Origin: Bacillus sp. 491mf
Lineage (GTDB): Bacteria > Bacillota > Bacilli > Bacillales > Bacillaceae_G
Assembly: GCF_900112415.1 (NCBI RefSeq)
Contig: NZ_FOLV01000007.1
Span: 62,001-126,000, forward strand
DNA: 64,000 bases
Direction of reading: 5' to 3'
Shown here: piece after piece, positions 9,982 to 18,086 of the stretch
How the letters are laid out: every line of letters starts with the position of its first letter
How positions within the stretch are numbered: the stretch's first letter is position 1
Made by a program: the position numbers and the translations under genes
The notes under the pieces: generated by a model
Told to the model about the DNA's origin: nothing
What the model saw: the letters and a program-made list of their open reading frames with translations, nothing else
Databases searched by the model: none

Positions 9982-10467
9982 ATGAATGGTAAACGAGGTT
10001 CAACCACTTTCTTAAAGGTAATTATTTTTCTAGCTGGAATTGCAGTTCTTGCTTTATGTATATTTTTAGTTCCCCATATGGCGAATTTCGCAGCAAAACT
10101 GTATCCAAATATTGCCCCAATGAAATATCTCGTTTTCATCGTGATGTATGGAGCGGCTGTGCCTTTTTACTTTGCTCTCTATCAGGCTTTCAATCTTTTA
10201 CGGTACATTGACGAGAACACAGCGTTCTCGGAATTATCTGTAAAGGCGTTAAAGAACATAAAGTGTTGTGCGATTACAATCAGTGGTTTGTATGTATTAG
10301 GTTTGCCACTCTTTCATTTTATAGCGAAGAAAGTTGACCCTCCTATTGGATTAATGGGACTCATCATCATGTTTGCTTCGTCGGTTATCGCCGTTTTTGC
10401 TGCTATCCTCCAACGGCTTCTACAAGAAGCGATTAACATAAAATCAGAAAATGATTTGACGGTCTGA
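9982..10467 (+). CDS. DUF2975 family membrane protein
   Basis: 161-residue protein with four hydrophobic segments (about 10-30, 45-70, 90-110, 125-150), matching the DUF2975 family, whose members are almost always paired with a small HTH regulator, as here. Role unknown; the pairing suggests a membrane sensor or regulator partner. Start ATG has GAGGTG upstream. The downstream HTH gene starts 10 bases after its stop. Confidence 0.85.
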   Translation: MNGKRGSTTFLKVIIFLAGIAVLALCIFLVPHMANFAAKLYPNIAPMKYLVFIVMYGAAVPFYFALYQAFNLLRYIDENTAFSELSVKALKNIKCCAITISGLYVLGLPLFHFIAKKVDPPIGLMGLIIMFASSVIAVFAAILQRLLQEAINIKSENDLTV

Positions 10468-10477
10468 GGTGGAGGAT

Positions 10478-10696
10478 ATGGCAATTATTATTAACATTGA
10501 TGTGATGTTAGCAAAACGAAAAATGAGCGTAACGGAGCTTTCGGAGAGGGTTGGAATTACTATGGCGAATCTTTCTATTCTGAAAAATGGGAAAGCAAAA
10601 GCAGTTCGTTTTTCAACATTAGAAGCGATATGTAAGACTTTGGATTGTCAGCCAGGTGATATTTTGGAGTACAAAAGCGATGAAGACACTCAATAA
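10478..10696 (+). CDS. Cro/CI-type HTH regulator (YozG-like)
   Basis: 72-residue protein that is essentially one helix-turn-helix domain (ITMANLSILKNGKAKAVRFSTLEAICKTLDCQPGDILEY). This subfamily is the usual partner of DUF2975 membrane proteins and may control its own operon. The ATG at 10478 lies inside GAGGTGGAGG; a GTG at 10469 is an alternative start. A long perfect inverted repeat covers the end of the gene. Confidence 0.88.
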   Translation: MAIIINIDVMLAKRKMSVTELSERVGITMANLSILKNGKAKAVRFSTLEAICKTLDCQPGDILEYKSDEDTQ

Positions 10697-10743
10697 ACGC
10701 AAAGAAGGGATAGCTTAATGGCTATCCCTTCTTTGCGTTTATT
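10692..10743. terminator. 23-bp perfect inverted repeat after the HTH gene
   Basis: Arms 10692-10714 and 10721-10743 are perfectly complementary over 23 bases with a 6-base loop. It overlaps the HTH stop codon. It is terminator-like but has no T-run after it on either strand, so it could also stabilise the 3' end of the message. Confidence 0.7.
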
Positions 10744-10804
10744 GATGTGATTTGCAATGTTTGCAAATCAAAAGGGAACCCGTTAGATAAAATGAGCTCC
10801 TTTT

Positions 10805-10999
10805 TTATTGTACAATGTGCTGTACTCTGCCAACCTGTCCGTCTTGTAAACGCACTTTTATGCCATGTGGATGAGAAGGTGAGTTTGTCAAAATGTCTTT
10901 CACTATTCCTCGCGTTAACTTTCCAGTACGCTGATCTTGCTTTAGTACAATATCAACTTCGAGACCAGGCGATATATTTGCGCGTTTCTGCCCGTTCAT
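10805..10999 (-). CDS. ywbE: YwbE family protein
   Basis: 64-residue conserved protein (MNGQKRANISPGLEVDIVLK...) of the YwbE/DUF2196 family, function unknown; the KOW-like run of Gly-rich beta turns (GIKVRLQDGQVGRV) suggests a small SH3-like fold. Its ATG directly follows the TAA of the upstream small gene, so translation is probably coupled. Confidence 0.9.
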   Translation of the reverse strand: MNGQKRANISPGLEVDIVLKQDQRTGKLTRGIVKDILTNSPSHPHGIKVRLQDGQVGRVQHIVQ

Positions 11000-11173
11000 T
11001 TATACACCTGTGCGTCTGCGTTGATTGTTTGGCTTCTTCGTTTGTTGATTTTGCAGCTTCTTCGTTGCTTGATTTTGATTTTTCGCATTAGCTCCATTTC
11101 CATTTCCTTGCTTTTTCTTCGCAAGTTGCTCACGCATTACATCGGCTAAGCTTACTTTTTTATTTTCTGACAT
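11000..11173 (-). CDS. 57-residue basic, Gln/Asn/Lys-rich protein
   Basis: Small gene directly upstream of ywbE with GGAG 8 bases before its ATG; its stop codon abuts the ywbE start codon. The product starts with an ordinary amphipathic segment (MSENKKVSLADVMREQLAKK) and continues as a low-complexity tail of Lys, Asn, Gln and Arg ending RRRTGV. It is likely disordered and may bind nucleic acid; function unknown. The clean start signals and coupling to ywbE support it. Confidence 0.75.
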   Translation of the reverse strand: MSENKKVSLADVMREQLAKKKQGNGNGANAKNQNQATKKLQNQQTKKPNNQRRRTGV

Positions 11174-11826
11174 ATGAAATCTCCTTTTATATACAGTGAA
11201 TTGTAAACAATCATAGTGAACTCCATCATATCATTGTTGAGGGGAGAAATGAAGCGGGTCTATAGAGAAATAAGAAGTTCATCAATTAAAAACGACATTA
11301 ACCCCTTTTTTTAGGGTGGGCGAGAGCGTCTGGCGGTGCATGGAAGCGGTCAGAGGCTTTTCCTGCCACATGTGAAGTAAAAACAGAAAGAGTGAACGGA
11401 TATGTTGTCTATCTTTGGTGATGTAATAAACATGAAGGGAGCGTGATTGATTGTAAATAGTTTATGAAGAACTATAATTTTTTAATTATTTTTTTATGTT
11501 CACAAAAATTTTTGAACCTTTTTTCGTAATAGAGCGAATATAAGAGTGAAAAATACTTTAGGGGAAAAGGCTCAAAAAAATTTAGTATTAAGTGACAATG
11601 GAAATCAAAGATATTTCGAACACGACTGTGAATATAGTAACGGTTGTGGAAAGGCTGGTGAGTGATAAAGACTGGTATTATGAAAGGGATGGGTAGAAAG
11701 CGAACATAACATTGTAAAATGGCACTATATACAGTAGGAAGTTATACACCCCTTAGAAAGAGGTTCAACAATTAAGTGAATCTAGAAATATAGACTATTT
11801 TACGAGAGGCAGAGGGGGTTCTAAAC
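11174..11826. other. 653-base gene-free region upstream of the sigma factor remnant
   Basis: No supported ORF. It contains a family B repeat (11310-11385) and a long AT-rich tract. Around 11500-11560 a short inverted TTCA-AAATTTTT-TGAA motif is followed by T-rich sequence. No confident promoter could be assigned. Confidence 0.5.
11310..11385 (+). repeat. dispersed intergenic repeat, family B, copy 2
   Basis: Same core as copies 1 and 3: GGGCGAGAGCGTCTGGC...GCATGGAAGCGGTCAGAGGC..TTTCCTGCCACATG. Same orientation as the other copies. Confidence 0.7.
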
Positions 11827-12243
11827 GTGGACAAAACAGAATGGCAAGAATGGTTAGAAAGGCTGGTTGCTGGAGACCAAAAGGCCTTTCAACATATATA
11901 TGAAGCGACGAGTAAAGATGTATATCGAACGGTATCGTTTCTCGTTGTAGATCAGCACGATGTAGATGACATTGTGAATGGAGTTTATATTCGTATGTGG
12001 AAATCATTTGCGAAATATGATCCTAGTCGTCCGTTTTCATTTTGGCTACATAGTTTAATTGTGCATGAGGTACAAGATTGGAGAAGGAAATTGTGGCGCA
12101 GATTCCGGATTCTCGAGAAGAGCAAAGAATTTTGGCAGGGCCGTGTTGAGAGGTCACAAGTACTTCGTAGCAAGGACTTGGCATCTGGAAGGAATTTGGA
12201 AGGGATGCGTGAATTACGAGAAGATTGCGCGGAGGGATTGTAA
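11827..12243 (+). pseudogene. ECF-type sigma factor lacking region 4
   Basis: The first ~105 residues are a clear sigma-70 family region 2 (VAGDQKAFQHIYEATS..., DVDDIVNGVYIRMWKSFAKYD, then a WRRKLWRRF basic stretch). The promoter -35-binding region 4 expected after it is absent; from about residue 105 the frame reads non-sigma sequence antisense to a convergent gene. GTG start with AGAGGGGG upstream. The most economical reading is that a deletion removed the 3' part; an unusual short sigma cannot be excluded. Confidence 0.6.
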
Positions 12244-12580
12244 ACGTAAACGGTGTGAGAATCGGTTGAACGTTGTCGGGCGGAGCGATGCTGCTTTGCT
12301 GAGTTTGAATCGTTTGTGCGGTGTTTAAAGATGGATTGACGACTTGTCCACATAAAAATGCAAACTTGGCAACTTCGGTTGGATTATACGTATTTTGCCA
12401 ATCTAACACGGATACTGTGACAGTTTGGGGCATGTTGAAATCTTCATTTAAAAGCGTGACAATCACGATTTCGGTATTGGGGTTTCTCCATATAGATCCT
12501 GTCGTAAATACAGCGGATTCCCTTGGATAGTTTGGAGCTGGAGCAGGATACCCATAAGAATTAAAGTGTTTTGCTGACAA
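12023..12580 (-). CDS. hypothetical protein, 3' end fused to antisense of the sigma remnant
   Basis: TTG start with AGAAAGGAG upstream. Residues 1 to about 125 look like a genuine beta-rich, Pro/Thr-rich surface-type protein (VTLLNEDFNMPQTVTVSVLDW..., TPFTFTIPPRNLLVIHASLP), and a CYEV motif near 137-140 also fits such families. The remainder (about 150-185) is read from the strand opposite the sigma factor region 2/linker, so the native C-terminus has probably been lost or replaced. Function unknown; possibly a spore-surface or cell-surface protein. Confidence 0.5.
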   Translation of the reverse strand: MSAKHFNSYGYPAPAPNYPRESAVFTTGSIWRNPNTEIVIVTLLNEDFNMPQTVTVSVLDWQNTYNPTEVAKFAFLCGQVVNPSLNTAQTIQTQQSSIAPPDNVQPILTPFTFTIPPRNLLVIHASLPNSFQMPSPCYEVLVTSQHGPAKILCSSRESGICATISFSNLVPHAQLNYVAKMKTDD

Positions 12581-12862
12581 GAATAATAAAACTCCTTTCT
12601 TTTAGAATGTAATTTAATTATATGCCATTGCGTCCTTTTTGCTTGTATGCTTGTCCGATTCATAATGTTATTGAATATTTTGTTTTTTTATGGGAAATAA
12701 AAGTCGTTTAAAAGAAATTGTATTCATATATATAAGAAATTAACGGTATCAAAGAATGAACACGGTTATATGTATATGTGATTCACTCCGTATATTGTAT
12801 TTACCAAATTCAACCACCATATTACAATGTAAATATAAATTTTCAAGAAAACGGGTGATGGT

Positions 12863-13558
12863 GTGCAGCATAAAATTTTATTAGTAGAAGACGATATTTC
12901 TATTCAAGAAATGGTGAGGGGGTATTTAACGAAAGAGGGATTTATTGTAGCGGTAGCTTCTGATGGAGAGGAAGGAATGACGAGGTTTTTAGAAGATCAG
13001 TTTGATTTAATTATTCTTGATATTATGATGCCTAAAATAGATGGCTTAGAAGTGATGAATATGATTCGGAAAAAGAGCTCTGTTCCGATTTTAATTATGT
13101 CCGCAAAGGATACGGATCTTGATAAGGCGTTAGGACTTGGACTCGGCGCAGATGATTATATTTGTAAGCCGTTTTCTATGATTGAGTTATCCGCACGGGT
13201 GAAGGCTGGAATTCGCCGGTCAACTACGTATTCCGCTCCGCAGCAAAAGCAAGATGACATGATTGTAATTGGGAATTTGAAAATTGATACAGCTAATTTT
13301 ACTGTTCAGAAAAATAATGAAGCTATTAAACTTACATCGAAAGAGTTTGAGCTTTTAAAGTTATTTGCGAGCAATCAAAATCGCGTGTTTACGAAGGCAC
13401 AAATTTATAGCTTAATTTGGAATGAAGAATATTACGGTGATGAGAATGTCATTAATGTCCATATGAGAAGGTTGCGGGAAAAAATTGAGGACGATCCCTC
13501 TCAGCCGCAGTACATTAAGACGTTATGGGGCATCGGTTATAAACTGGAAGTGATATAG
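12863..13558 (+). CDS. OmpR-family response regulator
   Basis: 231-residue transcription regulator: receiver domain (1-120) with acidic pair ED (9-10), phosphorylation site Asp53 in ILDIMMPKIDG, Lys in YICKPF; winged-helix DNA-binding domain (about 130-231) ending TLWGIGYKLE. GTG start. The kinase gene follows after one base. Gene order with the kinase and the ABC exporter is typical of systems that sense and expel peptide antibiotics. Confidence 0.93.
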   Translation: MQHKILLVEDDISIQEMVRGYLTKEGFIVAVASDGEEGMTRFLEDQFDLIILDIMMPKIDGLEVMNMIRKKSSVPILIMSAKDTDLDKALGLGLGADDYICKPFSMIELSARVKAGIRRSTTYSAPQQKQDDMIVIGNLKIDTANFTVQKNNEAIKLTSKEFELLKLFASNQNRVFTKAQIYSLIWNEEYYGDENVINVHMRRLREKIEDDPSQPQYIKTLWGIGYKLEVI

Positions 13559-13559
13559 A

Positions 13560-14495
13560 ATGGTTGTATTTTTAACGGCAATTATTTTTTTATTAATTGG
13601 TATCATTTATTTTCAATATCGCACAGGAAAAAATCGAAGTGCAAATTTACGTTATACATATGAAAAGCTTCATATGATTCTAGAAAAGAAAACGAGTGAA
13701 AATTTATTAGTTTTGACAGATGATAAAGAGTTGAAGTCATTATTAGTGGCAATCAATTATTTATTAGATGAAAAGAAAAAAACAATTGCGAAGCATTCAA
13801 AACTGGAAATCTCCATGAGAAAGATGCTTTCTAACATTTCGCATGATTTAAAGACCCCGCTTACTGTGGTTCTTGGTTATGTGGAAATTTTAAATGTAGA
13901 TAAAACGATAAGTGAAGAAGATCGGAAAGTATTACTAGAAAAAGTTCATACGAAAACGTTAGAAGTGCTCGATCTTATACATGAATTTTTCGATCTTGCC
14001 AAATTAGAATCTGGCGATAAAGACATTGAAATGACGCGAGTTTATATGAATGAAATTTGTCAGGAACATATGCTGTCATTTTATGATTTATTAACAACGC
14101 AAGGATTTGACGTTCATATCGATATACCGGAAACACCGATATACGCGCACGGAAATACAGAAGTGCTCGGAAGGATTATGAATAACTTAATTTCAAATGC
14201 AATTGCTTACGGGGGAGACGGAAAAACATTAGGGGTTACACTTCGAAGTGATGATCAATTTGTGTACGTGGACATATGGGATAAAGGGAAAGGAATCTCT
14301 GAATCTCATATTGATAAAGTGTTTGAACGGATGTACACATTAGAAGATTCACGCAATCGTTTGTATCAAGGAAGTGGACTTGGACTTACGATTACGAAGC
14401 GTCTTGTAGAAGCATTAGGGGGAGAAATTCATCTATCTAGTACGCCCTATGAGAAAACAGTATTTACGATTATGTTAAGAAGAATCAATTTTTAG
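13560..14495 (+). CDS. short sensor histidine kinase
   Basis: 311 residues with a single clear N-terminal membrane segment (about 1-18) and no extracellular sensor domain. H-box His95 in SNISHDLKTPLT, N-box NNLISNAIAYG, G1 DKGKGI and G2 GSGLGLTI are all present, so it should be an active kinase. Lack of a sensor domain suggests it takes its signal from within the membrane or from the neighbouring transporter. Confidence 0.93.
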   Translation: MVVFLTAIIFLLIGIIYFQYRTGKNRSANLRYTYEKLHMILEKKTSENLLVLTDDKELKSLLVAINYLLDEKKKTIAKHSKLEISMRKMLSNISHDLKTPLTVVLGYVEILNVDKTISEEDRKVLLEKVHTKTLEVLDLIHEFFDLAKLESGDKDIEMTRVYMNEICQEHMLSFYDLLTTQGFDVHIDIPETPIYAHGNTEVLGRIMNNLISNAIAYGGDGKTLGVTLRSDDQFVYVDIWDKGKGISESHIDKVFERMYTLEDSRNRLYQGSGLGLTITKRLVEALGGEIHLSSTPYEKTVFTIMLRRINF

Positions 14496-14528
14496 CTTGT
14501 AGAAAGAGCAATTCTACAAGCTTTTTTA
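14494..14528 (+). terminator. intrinsic terminator after the kinase
   Basis: 10-bp perfect stem (14495-14504 with 14512-14521) and six T. It separates the two-component operon from the ABC transporter, which therefore probably has its own promoter in 14529-14619. Confidence 0.85.
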
Positions 14529-14619
14529 ACTTAAGAAATTTGTAAGGAATAGGTAAGAAAAAAGAGAATTTCATTTCTTATTATATAAATATAGAGCGGG
14601 AGCGAAAGGGGAATGAACG

Positions 14620-15543
14620 ATGACGTACGTATTGAAAACGAATCAATTAACGAAAGTGTTTCACGGTAAAGAAGTTATTTCTAACGTAAATATGCATGTG
14701 AAACAAGGGGAAATATATGGATTTCTTGGACCAAACGGTGCTGGTAAAACAACGATTATGAAAATGATTACGAATTTAATTAAACCGACGAGCGGCGAGA
14801 TTGAGATTTTCGGTGAGAAATTAACAAATACATCATATGAAGTACTAAAACGAATGGGGACAATTATTGAATATCCAATTTTTTATGAAAAACTAACAGC
14901 TAAAGAGAATTTGAATTTACACTGCGAATATATGGGGTTCTATGACAAGAAAGCAATTGATCGAGCGTTAGACCTTGTAAATTTACACAATGTTGATGAT
15001 AAGCAAGTAAAAGATTTTTCACTTGGGATGAAGCAGCGACTAGGGATAGCAAGAGCGATTACAACAAAACCAGAGTTGTTAATTTTAGATGAACCAATCA
15101 ACGGTTTAGATCCAATCGGTATTAAAGAGTTACGAGAATTATTTAAAATACTTTGTAAAGAATATGGAATTACGCTGTTAGTGTCTAGCCACATTTTAGG
15201 TGAAATGGAACAAATGGCAGATACAATTGGTGTCATTCAAAACGGAAAGCTAATAAAAGAAGTTTCCATGAAAAGTATTAATGGGCAACAAACGGAGTAT
15301 ATTGAAGTTACTGTTCAAGATGTGAAACAAGCAGCTTATCTGTTAGAAAATAGACTGCACCTGACAAATTATAAAATTATGGGTGGAAATATAATTCGCA
15401 TTTATGACACGTCAGTAACGCAGCAAGCTATTTCAAAAACATTGATTATGAATGATATAGAAATTGAGAGTATCAATAAAAAGAATAGTTCATTGGAAGA
15501 GTACTTCTTAAATCTTATGAATGGAGAGGGAATCCATGCTTAA
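14620..15543 (+). CDS. ABC transporter ATP-binding protein, bacitracin/lantibiotic-export type
   Basis: 307 residues: Walker A GPNGAGKTT (about 39-47), signature FSLGMKQRLG, Walker B LLILDEP, then H-loop SSH. The C-terminal extension (about 220-307) is typical of BcrA/LanF-like subunits. It overlaps the first permease gene by 8 bases. Together with the two permeases and the upstream regulator pair it forms a likely peptide-antibiotic detoxification module; the substrate is inferred only from gene arrangement. Confidence 0.9.
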   Translation: MTYVLKTNQLTKVFHGKEVISNVNMHVKQGEIYGFLGPNGAGKTTIMKMITNLIKPTSGEIEIFGEKLTNTSYEVLKRMGTIIEYPIFYEKLTAKENLNLHCEYMGFYDKKAIDRALDLVNLHNVDDKQVKDFSLGMKQRLGIARAITTKPELLILDEPINGLDPIGIKELRELFKILCKEYGITLLVSSHILGEMEQMADTIGVIQNGKLIKEVSMKSINGQQTEYIEVTVQDVKQAAYLLENRLHLTNYKIMGGNIIRIYDTSVTQQAISKTLIMNDIEIESINKKNSSLEEYFLNLMNGEGIHA

Positions 15544-16216
15544 TTTAATAAGATTAGAACTTGTTAAATTTAAATTATGGCCAGTCATTAAAGGAGCTTT
15601 CATTGCACTTCTTATTATGCTGGGTTTTGTTACATTAATTATGCTTGATGGGGAATTTAAAAGTTACGATGATGCTTTTCGGTTTATTGATATTTTTGTG
15701 AAAGCAACCTTTATGATATTTGGCGCAAGTTTAATTGCTAAATTTATTATTCAAGAATTTAAAGAAAAGACAATGACAGTCATGTTTATGTATCCGATTA
15801 ATCGTAAAAAAATGATGATTGCAAAATTGTTCATTATTATGATCTTTACATTTCTTTCGATTGTTATTTGTGACATTGTAATTTTTAGTTTCTTTTATGG
15901 ATTAAATGTATATTATTCAGTCATAACAGAGCCATTAACGATGACAGTTCTTTTGCCAAATGCATCTAAATTATTAATGAATGCCATTGCGGCAACTGGA
16001 ATTAGTTTAATTCCCTTATATTTTGGTATGAAAAAGTATTCAGCGCGGACAACGATTGTATCGGCGGTTATTATTATGTCCCTACTAACATCGAGCTTAA
16101 GTGGCCATTATTCCTTATATGATATTATTTTGGTCCCTATTACATTAGCTTGCATTGGACTATTGATTGCCTATATGACTGTAAGAAAAATAGAGCAAGT
16201 GGATCTGTTTAAATAA
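15536..16216 (+). CDS. ABC-2 type permease, BcrB/LanE-like
   Basis: 226-residue membrane protein with about six hydrophobic segments. The ATG at 15536 (inside the end of the ATPase gene, with GGAGAGGG upstream) gives MLNLIRLELVKFKLW, the normal amphipathic entry helix of this family. Residues YFGMKKYSARTT are echoed in the next gene, showing that the two permeases are paralogues. Confidence 0.88.
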   Translation: MLNLIRLELVKFKLWPVIKGAFIALLIMLGFVTLIMLDGEFKSYDDAFRFIDIFVKATFMIFGASLIAKFIIQEFKEKTMTVMFMYPINRKKMMIAKLFIIMIFTFLSIVICDIVIFSFFYGLNVYYSVITEPLTMTVLLPNASKLLMNAIAATGISLIPLYFGMKKYSARTTIVSAVIIMSLLTSSLSGHYSLYDIILVPITLACIGLLIAYMTVRKIEQVDLFK

Positions 16217-16244
16217 ATTAGGTGAACTAGGAGGAGAGTCCATT

Positions 16245-16937
16245 ATGCTACACCTCATGAAGCTAGAAATGAAAAAGTTTAAATTTGGTTGGTATGTAAA
16301 AGGAGCGTTGCTTGCTAACGTCATTATTACGACTTTGTTCATTTCCATGAACTATATACAGGAAGTAGAAAAAGATTTCATTATGACGAATGCTGAGGAT
16401 GCTTTTTTATTGATAGGGACAATGGTAAGGGCGACGTTTATTGTGTTTGCTGCAGTATTACTTTCGCAATTAGTTATTGAAGAATATAAAAATAAGACAA
16501 TCATGCTTATGTTCTCTTATCCGGTTAAGCGGAAGCAACTCTTTGCTAGTAAATTAGCCATTATAGCGATACTGACATTTATAACAATTTGGTTATCTAA
16601 CATAATCGTTACAGGTGCGGTCTTTGTTTTACATGGATATTTTTCGTTTATATCATATTCGATCACATTTACTGACTGGATGCAGCAAGCGATCACCATG
16701 ATTCCATTTGCAGTCGCTGCTGCAGGTACAAGTTTAATTCCGCTATACTTCGGAATGCGTAAATATTCTGTTCCGATCACAATTGTATCATCATTGCTTG
16801 TCGTTTCATTCGCTTGCTCTAATAATCCAGGATTCTCGGTGGTCGTGATTATTCCCGTTCAGTTTGTCCTTGCAGCTGTTGGACTGATGATTGCCTACTT
16901 AGCAATTCGAGACATTGAGAAAAAGGATGCGATTTAG
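16245..16937 (+). CDS. ABC-2 type permease, second subunit
   Basis: 230-residue membrane protein, six predicted spans, clearly paralogous to the preceding permease (shared entry helix ...LxMKKFKFGW..., EYKNKTIMLMFSYPVKRKQL, LIPLYFGMRKYS, terminal IEKKD/IEQVD). AGGAGGAG precedes the ATG. Last gene of the exporter operon; no strong terminator follows, only a family B repeat. Confidence 0.88.
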   Translation: MLHLMKLEMKKFKFGWYVKGALLANVIITTLFISMNYIQEVEKDFIMTNAEDAFLLIGTMVRATFIVFAAVLLSQLVIEEYKNKTIMLMFSYPVKRKQLFASKLAIIAILTFITIWLSNIIVTGAVFVLHGYFSFISYSITFTDWMQQAITMIPFAVAAAGTSLIPLYFGMRKYSVPITIVSSLLVVSFACSNNPGFSVVVIIPVQFVLAAVGLMIAYLAIRDIEKKDAI

Positions 16938-16941
16938 AAAG

Positions 16942-17030
16942 GGATATAAGGGCGACGAGAGCATCTGGCCGCGTATAGAAGCGGTCAGGGCCTTTTTCTA
17001 CCACATGCGAGGTTTAAAACAGAGGGAGAA
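16942..17030 (+). repeat. dispersed intergenic repeat, family B, copy 3
   Basis: Reads GGGCGACGAGAGCATCTGGCC..GTATAGAAGCGGTCAGGGCC..TTCTACCACATGCGAGG; complementary arms CTGGCCGC and GCGGTCAG surround an 8-base loop. Confidence 0.7.
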
Positions 17031-17096
17031 AGCAAGTTGCGGTCATGGTGTATTTCAAAGACTTATATGTCGAATATCTATTTAGGGGGAACGGTT

Positions 17097-17252
17097 ATGG
17101 ATTTACTTGTACTTAATCTGGTAGGTGGATTGATAATACTTTTAATAGGAGGAGTCTTATATTACAGAAAACCAGAGAAGAAGTCTTTTTTACTTTTACT
17201 GATGATAGGGACAGTAAGTATAATTATAAATGGAATTAGAATGCTTTTATAA
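17097..17252 (+). CDS. 51-residue membrane protein
   Basis: AGGGGGA 7 bases before ATG 17097. Two hydrophobic segments (about 3-23 and 31-50) are separated by a basic hairpin loop YYRKPEKK, so a two-span membrane protein is expected. No family recognised. A longer in-frame start at 17037 lacks a ribosome-binding site. Confidence 0.65.
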   Translation: MDLLVLNLVGGLIILLIGGVLYYRKPEKKSFLLLLMIGTVSIIINGIRMLL

Positions 17253-17284
17253 TAGGTTATGATAACTGTGAGCCACAATTATAA

Positions 17285-17336
17285 GAAAAACGCACTCATC
17301 TGAGTCCGATAGAATATCGAACGCAGGTGAGTGCGT
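17285..17336 (-). terminator. intrinsic terminator of the Nudix gene
   Basis: 13-base arms (17290-17302 with 17324-17336, one mismatch) with a T-run on the minus strand (17285-17289). Confidence 0.75.
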
Positions 17337-17372
17337 AACCATATAACTCTTTTGTTTACTTGATAGGAAAAA

Positions 17373-17831
17373 TTAGTTCTTTATTCTCATAAACTCCAAC
17401 AAATCATCAAAAACCTCCTGTTGATTTTTCCATAATTCAGGTAAGTTATCTAAGGGGAAAAATTTTAGCTGTAAGCTTTCTTCGTTATCAGTATGTAATG
17501 TTCCGTGAAAATCCTTGCAAATATAAGTCAATTTCACTAAGGCAACTTGATCACCGTTAGCAAGCGTTCTTTCGTATTTCTTTCCAGAATACACATTAAA
17601 GAATTCAAGTTTACCTAATTGTAAGCCTGTTTCTTCAAACACTTCTCTTCTTGCTGTATCTTCAACTGTTTCGCCAAACTCCATAAATCCCCCAGGTTGT
17701 CCCCACTTGCCGTTATCAGATCGTAATTGCAGAAGCACTTCATTTTTTTCGTTCAATACAAAACAACCTGCGACCACCATAATTACTTTTTCATGCCCAA
17801 CCATATTTCGTAAATAACTTATATAATCCAT
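17373..17831 (-). CDS. Nudix hydrolase
   Basis: 152-residue pyrophosphohydrolase of the Nudix superfamily; cleaves a nucleoside diphosphate linked to another moiety. The Nudix box is complete: GGFMEFGE, then AxREVFEETG about residues 60-82. The substrate cannot be told from sequence. The ATG at 17831 has TTGGAG 9 bases upstream; an in-frame TTG 15 bases earlier overlaps that site. Stands alone with its own terminator. Confidence 0.9.
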   Translation of the reverse strand: MDYISYLRNMVGHEKVIMVVAGCFVLNEKNEVLLQLRSDNGKWGQPGGFMEFGETVEDTARREVFEETGLQLGKLEFFNVYSGKKYERTLANGDQVALVKLTYICKDFHGTLHTDNEESLQLKFFPLDNLPELWKNQQEVFDDLLEFMRIKN

Positions 17832-17904
17832 ATGTTTCAGCTCCAATATTCATTTGTATCCATTATAAATGATTCCAGAGAAATTTGTTTTGTTCGTATA
17901 GAAG

Positions 17905-18080
17905 AGCTGATCTAAAAAGGTACATAATTGCCTTTTGAAGTCGGTCCTTTTTTCCGTTATCGACTGTTCCTCGCAATATATCAGCGCTTTTCACGATATA
18001 TCGACCACTTTTTAGAATATATCGGCGCTTCGACGATGTTTGACATACAGGTAGTCGATTCACTGAGCTGAATAAAAGTG
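17905..18080. repeat. dispersed intergenic repeat, family A, copy 2
   Basis: Contains 'AAGGTACATAATTGCCTTTTGAAGTCGGTC', split here only for comparison with the same block at 41226-41255, then GTTATCGACTGTTC, GCAATATATCAGCGC, several TATATCG..CGCTTCGAC motifs and GAGCTGAAT. The order is the same as at 41263-41350, and the TATATCGGCGCTTCGAC motif also occurs (inverted) at 830-870 and 32620-32680. An open frame on the minus strand here is taken to be chance. Confidence 0.65.
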
Positions 18081-18086
18081 AAAGAA

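Noticed and set aside
10747-11091. 114-codon plus-strand frame
   Set aside because: Antisense to ywbE and to the coupled small gene, both of which have better start signals.
11500-11560. ECF-type promoter (GAAC / CGTA) before the sigma remnant
   Set aside because: The two boxes are only about 6 bases apart, not 16-17.
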